A stretch of DNA of 64,000 nucleotides from positions 1 to 64,000 of the forward strand of contig NZ_NOIT01000012.1 in NCBI RefSeq assembly GCF_004136555.1, given 5' to 3'. A model generated the notes under the pieces. The model was not told where the DNA came from and did not search any database. It was given only the letters and a program-made list of their open reading frames with translations. A program made the position numbers and the translations under genes. Positions within the stretch are counted from its first letter, which is position 1; the number at the start of each line of letters is the position of its first letter. The stretch comes from Kocuria carniphila. GTDB taxonomy: Bacteria; Actinomycetota; Actinomycetes; Actinomycetales; Micrococcaceae. Shown in pieces: positions 62,998 through 64,000 of this stretch.

Positions 62998-64000
62998 CCG
63001 CCCGCTGGCCGATCCATCCGCGGCCGATTCCGGGTGAAGCCCTCACCTCATGGCTGCACCGGATCGCCGACGGGTATGGGATCACCGTCGATGATCTTGC
63101 ATTCGATATCGGCTACTCCCTCGACCGCGATACGGATCTCGACCTGGCCCCACCGGAGGGGTTGATCGAGCAACTAGCGATCCAAACCGGAGTCAGCTCC
63201 GATCGGATTCACGGCATGAGCATCAGCGGGTACACCCCGTGGCTCTTGGACGACGTCGAGCCTGGCCCCGACGCGTTCAGCACCTACATCCGGCAATTGA
63301 CCGTTCTCTTGCCCGAGAGGAACCGTCGTCGCCGGACGGTGAGCTCGTGGCGAGCATGGGTCCCGACCGCCGCTGTCCGACACCACCGAACCTGCCCACA
63401 ATGTGTGCGAGATTCCACGTCTCCTCACCCCTACCTCGTGGTGTGGTCGCTGCCACTGATGCTCTCCTGCCCCGTCCACCACTGCTGGCTTGAGCACCAC
63501 GACGGTCCGCCCGGCCATTACTACGCATGGCGCGACCCATCGAGCGCCCCCGAACCGCAGAGAGCCTCGCTGGCGATCCGGCGCATGGACGACCGGACGT
63601 GGCAAGCCCTGACAGCCGGAGTAGTCGACCTTCCACGGCATCGCATCCACGCCGGCACGTGGTTCCGGCTGCTGCGCACTGTGGTCGATGAGCTTGGTGC
63701 AACCATGAGCGAGTGCGGTGCCGCGCAGCGGCTGACGCGCGAGGTGTGGCAGCGCGCGGGATATCCCGTGCGAGCCGGTCAAGCGATGTGGCGGCCCTTT
63801 GAAGCGCAGACCCTGCAGAGGCAGACGCGGACCCTCGAAGCCGCAGCCATCGCAATGCGCGTGCTCGAGAACGGTCACCTGACGGGTCTGGGCCGCGATG
63901 CCGCATTGTTCCTCCCGGCACCCGACACCTCTCTTGATCCTGGCAAGCCACTGGTAACAACAGGATGCCCGAAATCCCTTAACGAAGCCCTGCACGACGC
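62994..64000 (+). CDS. tniQ: TniQ-type protein (cut by window edge)
   Basis: A frame from GTG 62994 stays open to the window end (335 codons). IPGEALTSWLHRIADGYGI is the TniQ N-terminal signature and CPQCVRD with later Cys/His (LSCPVHHCW) a zinc ribbon. TniQ links the ATPase to target choice. The rest of the protein, resolvase and cargo are outside. Confidence 0.85.
   Translation, partial: MTARWPIHPRPIPGEALTSWLHRIADGYGITVDDLAFDIGYSLDRDTDLDLAPPEGLIEQLAIQTGVSSDRIHGMSISGYTPWLLDDVEPGPDAFSTYIRQLTVLLPERNRRRRTVSSWRAWVPTAAVRHHRTCPQCVRDSTSPHPYLVVWSLPLMLSCPVHHCWLEHHDGPPGHYYAWRDPSSAPEPQRASLAIRRMDDRTWQALTAGVVDLPRHRIHAGTWFRLLRTVVDELGATMSECGAAQRLTREVWQRAGYPVRAGQAMWRPFEAQTLQRQTRTLEAAAIAMRVLENGHLTGLGRDAALFLPAPDTSLDPGKPLVTTGCPKSLNEALHD

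Noticed and set aside
60268-64000. CRISPR-associated (CAST-type) transposon
   Set aside because: The end sequence and TniA-TniB-TniQ match the Tn402/Tn5053 type; no cas genes or array are visible in the window.

Overview
The window is a GC-rich (about 60% by eye) stretch of an actinobacterial chromosome. The evidence is the bacterial Mod, FprA, DUF2332, DUF4242 and two-domain UspA families, frequent GTG starts, and overlapping GTGA/ATGA gene junctions. The gene families fit the order Micrococcales (Micrococcaceae-like), but genus is not settled by anything I can see. Most of the window is housekeeping and metabolic DNA; four stretches are accessory or mobile.

Layout. 1-162: 3' tail of an IS3-type transposase. 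363-5770: pta-ackA acetate pathway, a DUF77 thiamine-binding-type protein, a spermidine-synthase-like methyltransferase and a VOC protein. 5786-10091: urea transporter, purine permease, ferredoxin-NADP reductase FprA. 10191-11708: a DUF559/AbiEi-type endonuclease-like gene bracketed by eleven copies of a degenerate dyad repeat. 11729-14292: sugar-lactone oxidase and a universal stress protein. 14384-14755: tRNA-Glu, tRNA-Asp, tRNA-Phe. 14756-21994: a genomic island downstream of tRNA-Phe, closed by a diverged second copy of the tRNA 3' end; it carries a three-gene restriction-modification operon (split N6-adenine methyltransferase plus a GIY-YIG/helicase subunit) and a possible pPIWI-associated nuclease. 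22037-36282: ordinary metabolic genes (VTT membrane protein, NYN ribonuclease-like protein, glutamate symporter, GH13 glucosidase, Xth, cardiolipin synthase, NadE, enoyl-CoA hydratase). 36412-36569: two inverted copies of a palindromic element. 36842-40190: MarR regulator and a molybdate operon with a fused ModBC. 40187-44374: small membrane/HTH genes and a two-gene ABC exporter. 44488-53555: RidA, acyl-CoA synthetase, SDR, CocE hydrolase, MBL hydrolase, DUF2332 and an MFS transporter. 53702-59109: a catabolic cluster (alpha/beta hydrolase, FAD monooxygenase, two phosphotriesterase-family proteins, GntR regulator). 59333-59956: thymidine kinase. 60268-64000: left end and tniA-tniB-tniQ of a Tn402/Tn5053-type transposon that runs off the window.

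How parts work together. Pta and AckA interconvert acetyl-CoA and acetate. The HTH-TOBE protein, ModA and ModBC form a molybdate uptake unit. The GntR protein may control both the phosphotriesterase/monooxygenase operon and the divergent CocE/MBL pair, because a 17-bp AT-rich motif (15/17 identical) occurs upstream of both.

The most unusual observations are the diverged att duplication around the restriction island, the split methyltransferase lobes, a phosphotriesterase paralogue that has lost five of six metal ligands beside an intact one, the repeat-bracketed DUF559 gene, and a 13-mer (GAGCGGCGTCGTC) enriched in linkers and gene ends of host DNA but not found by me in the two acquired segments.
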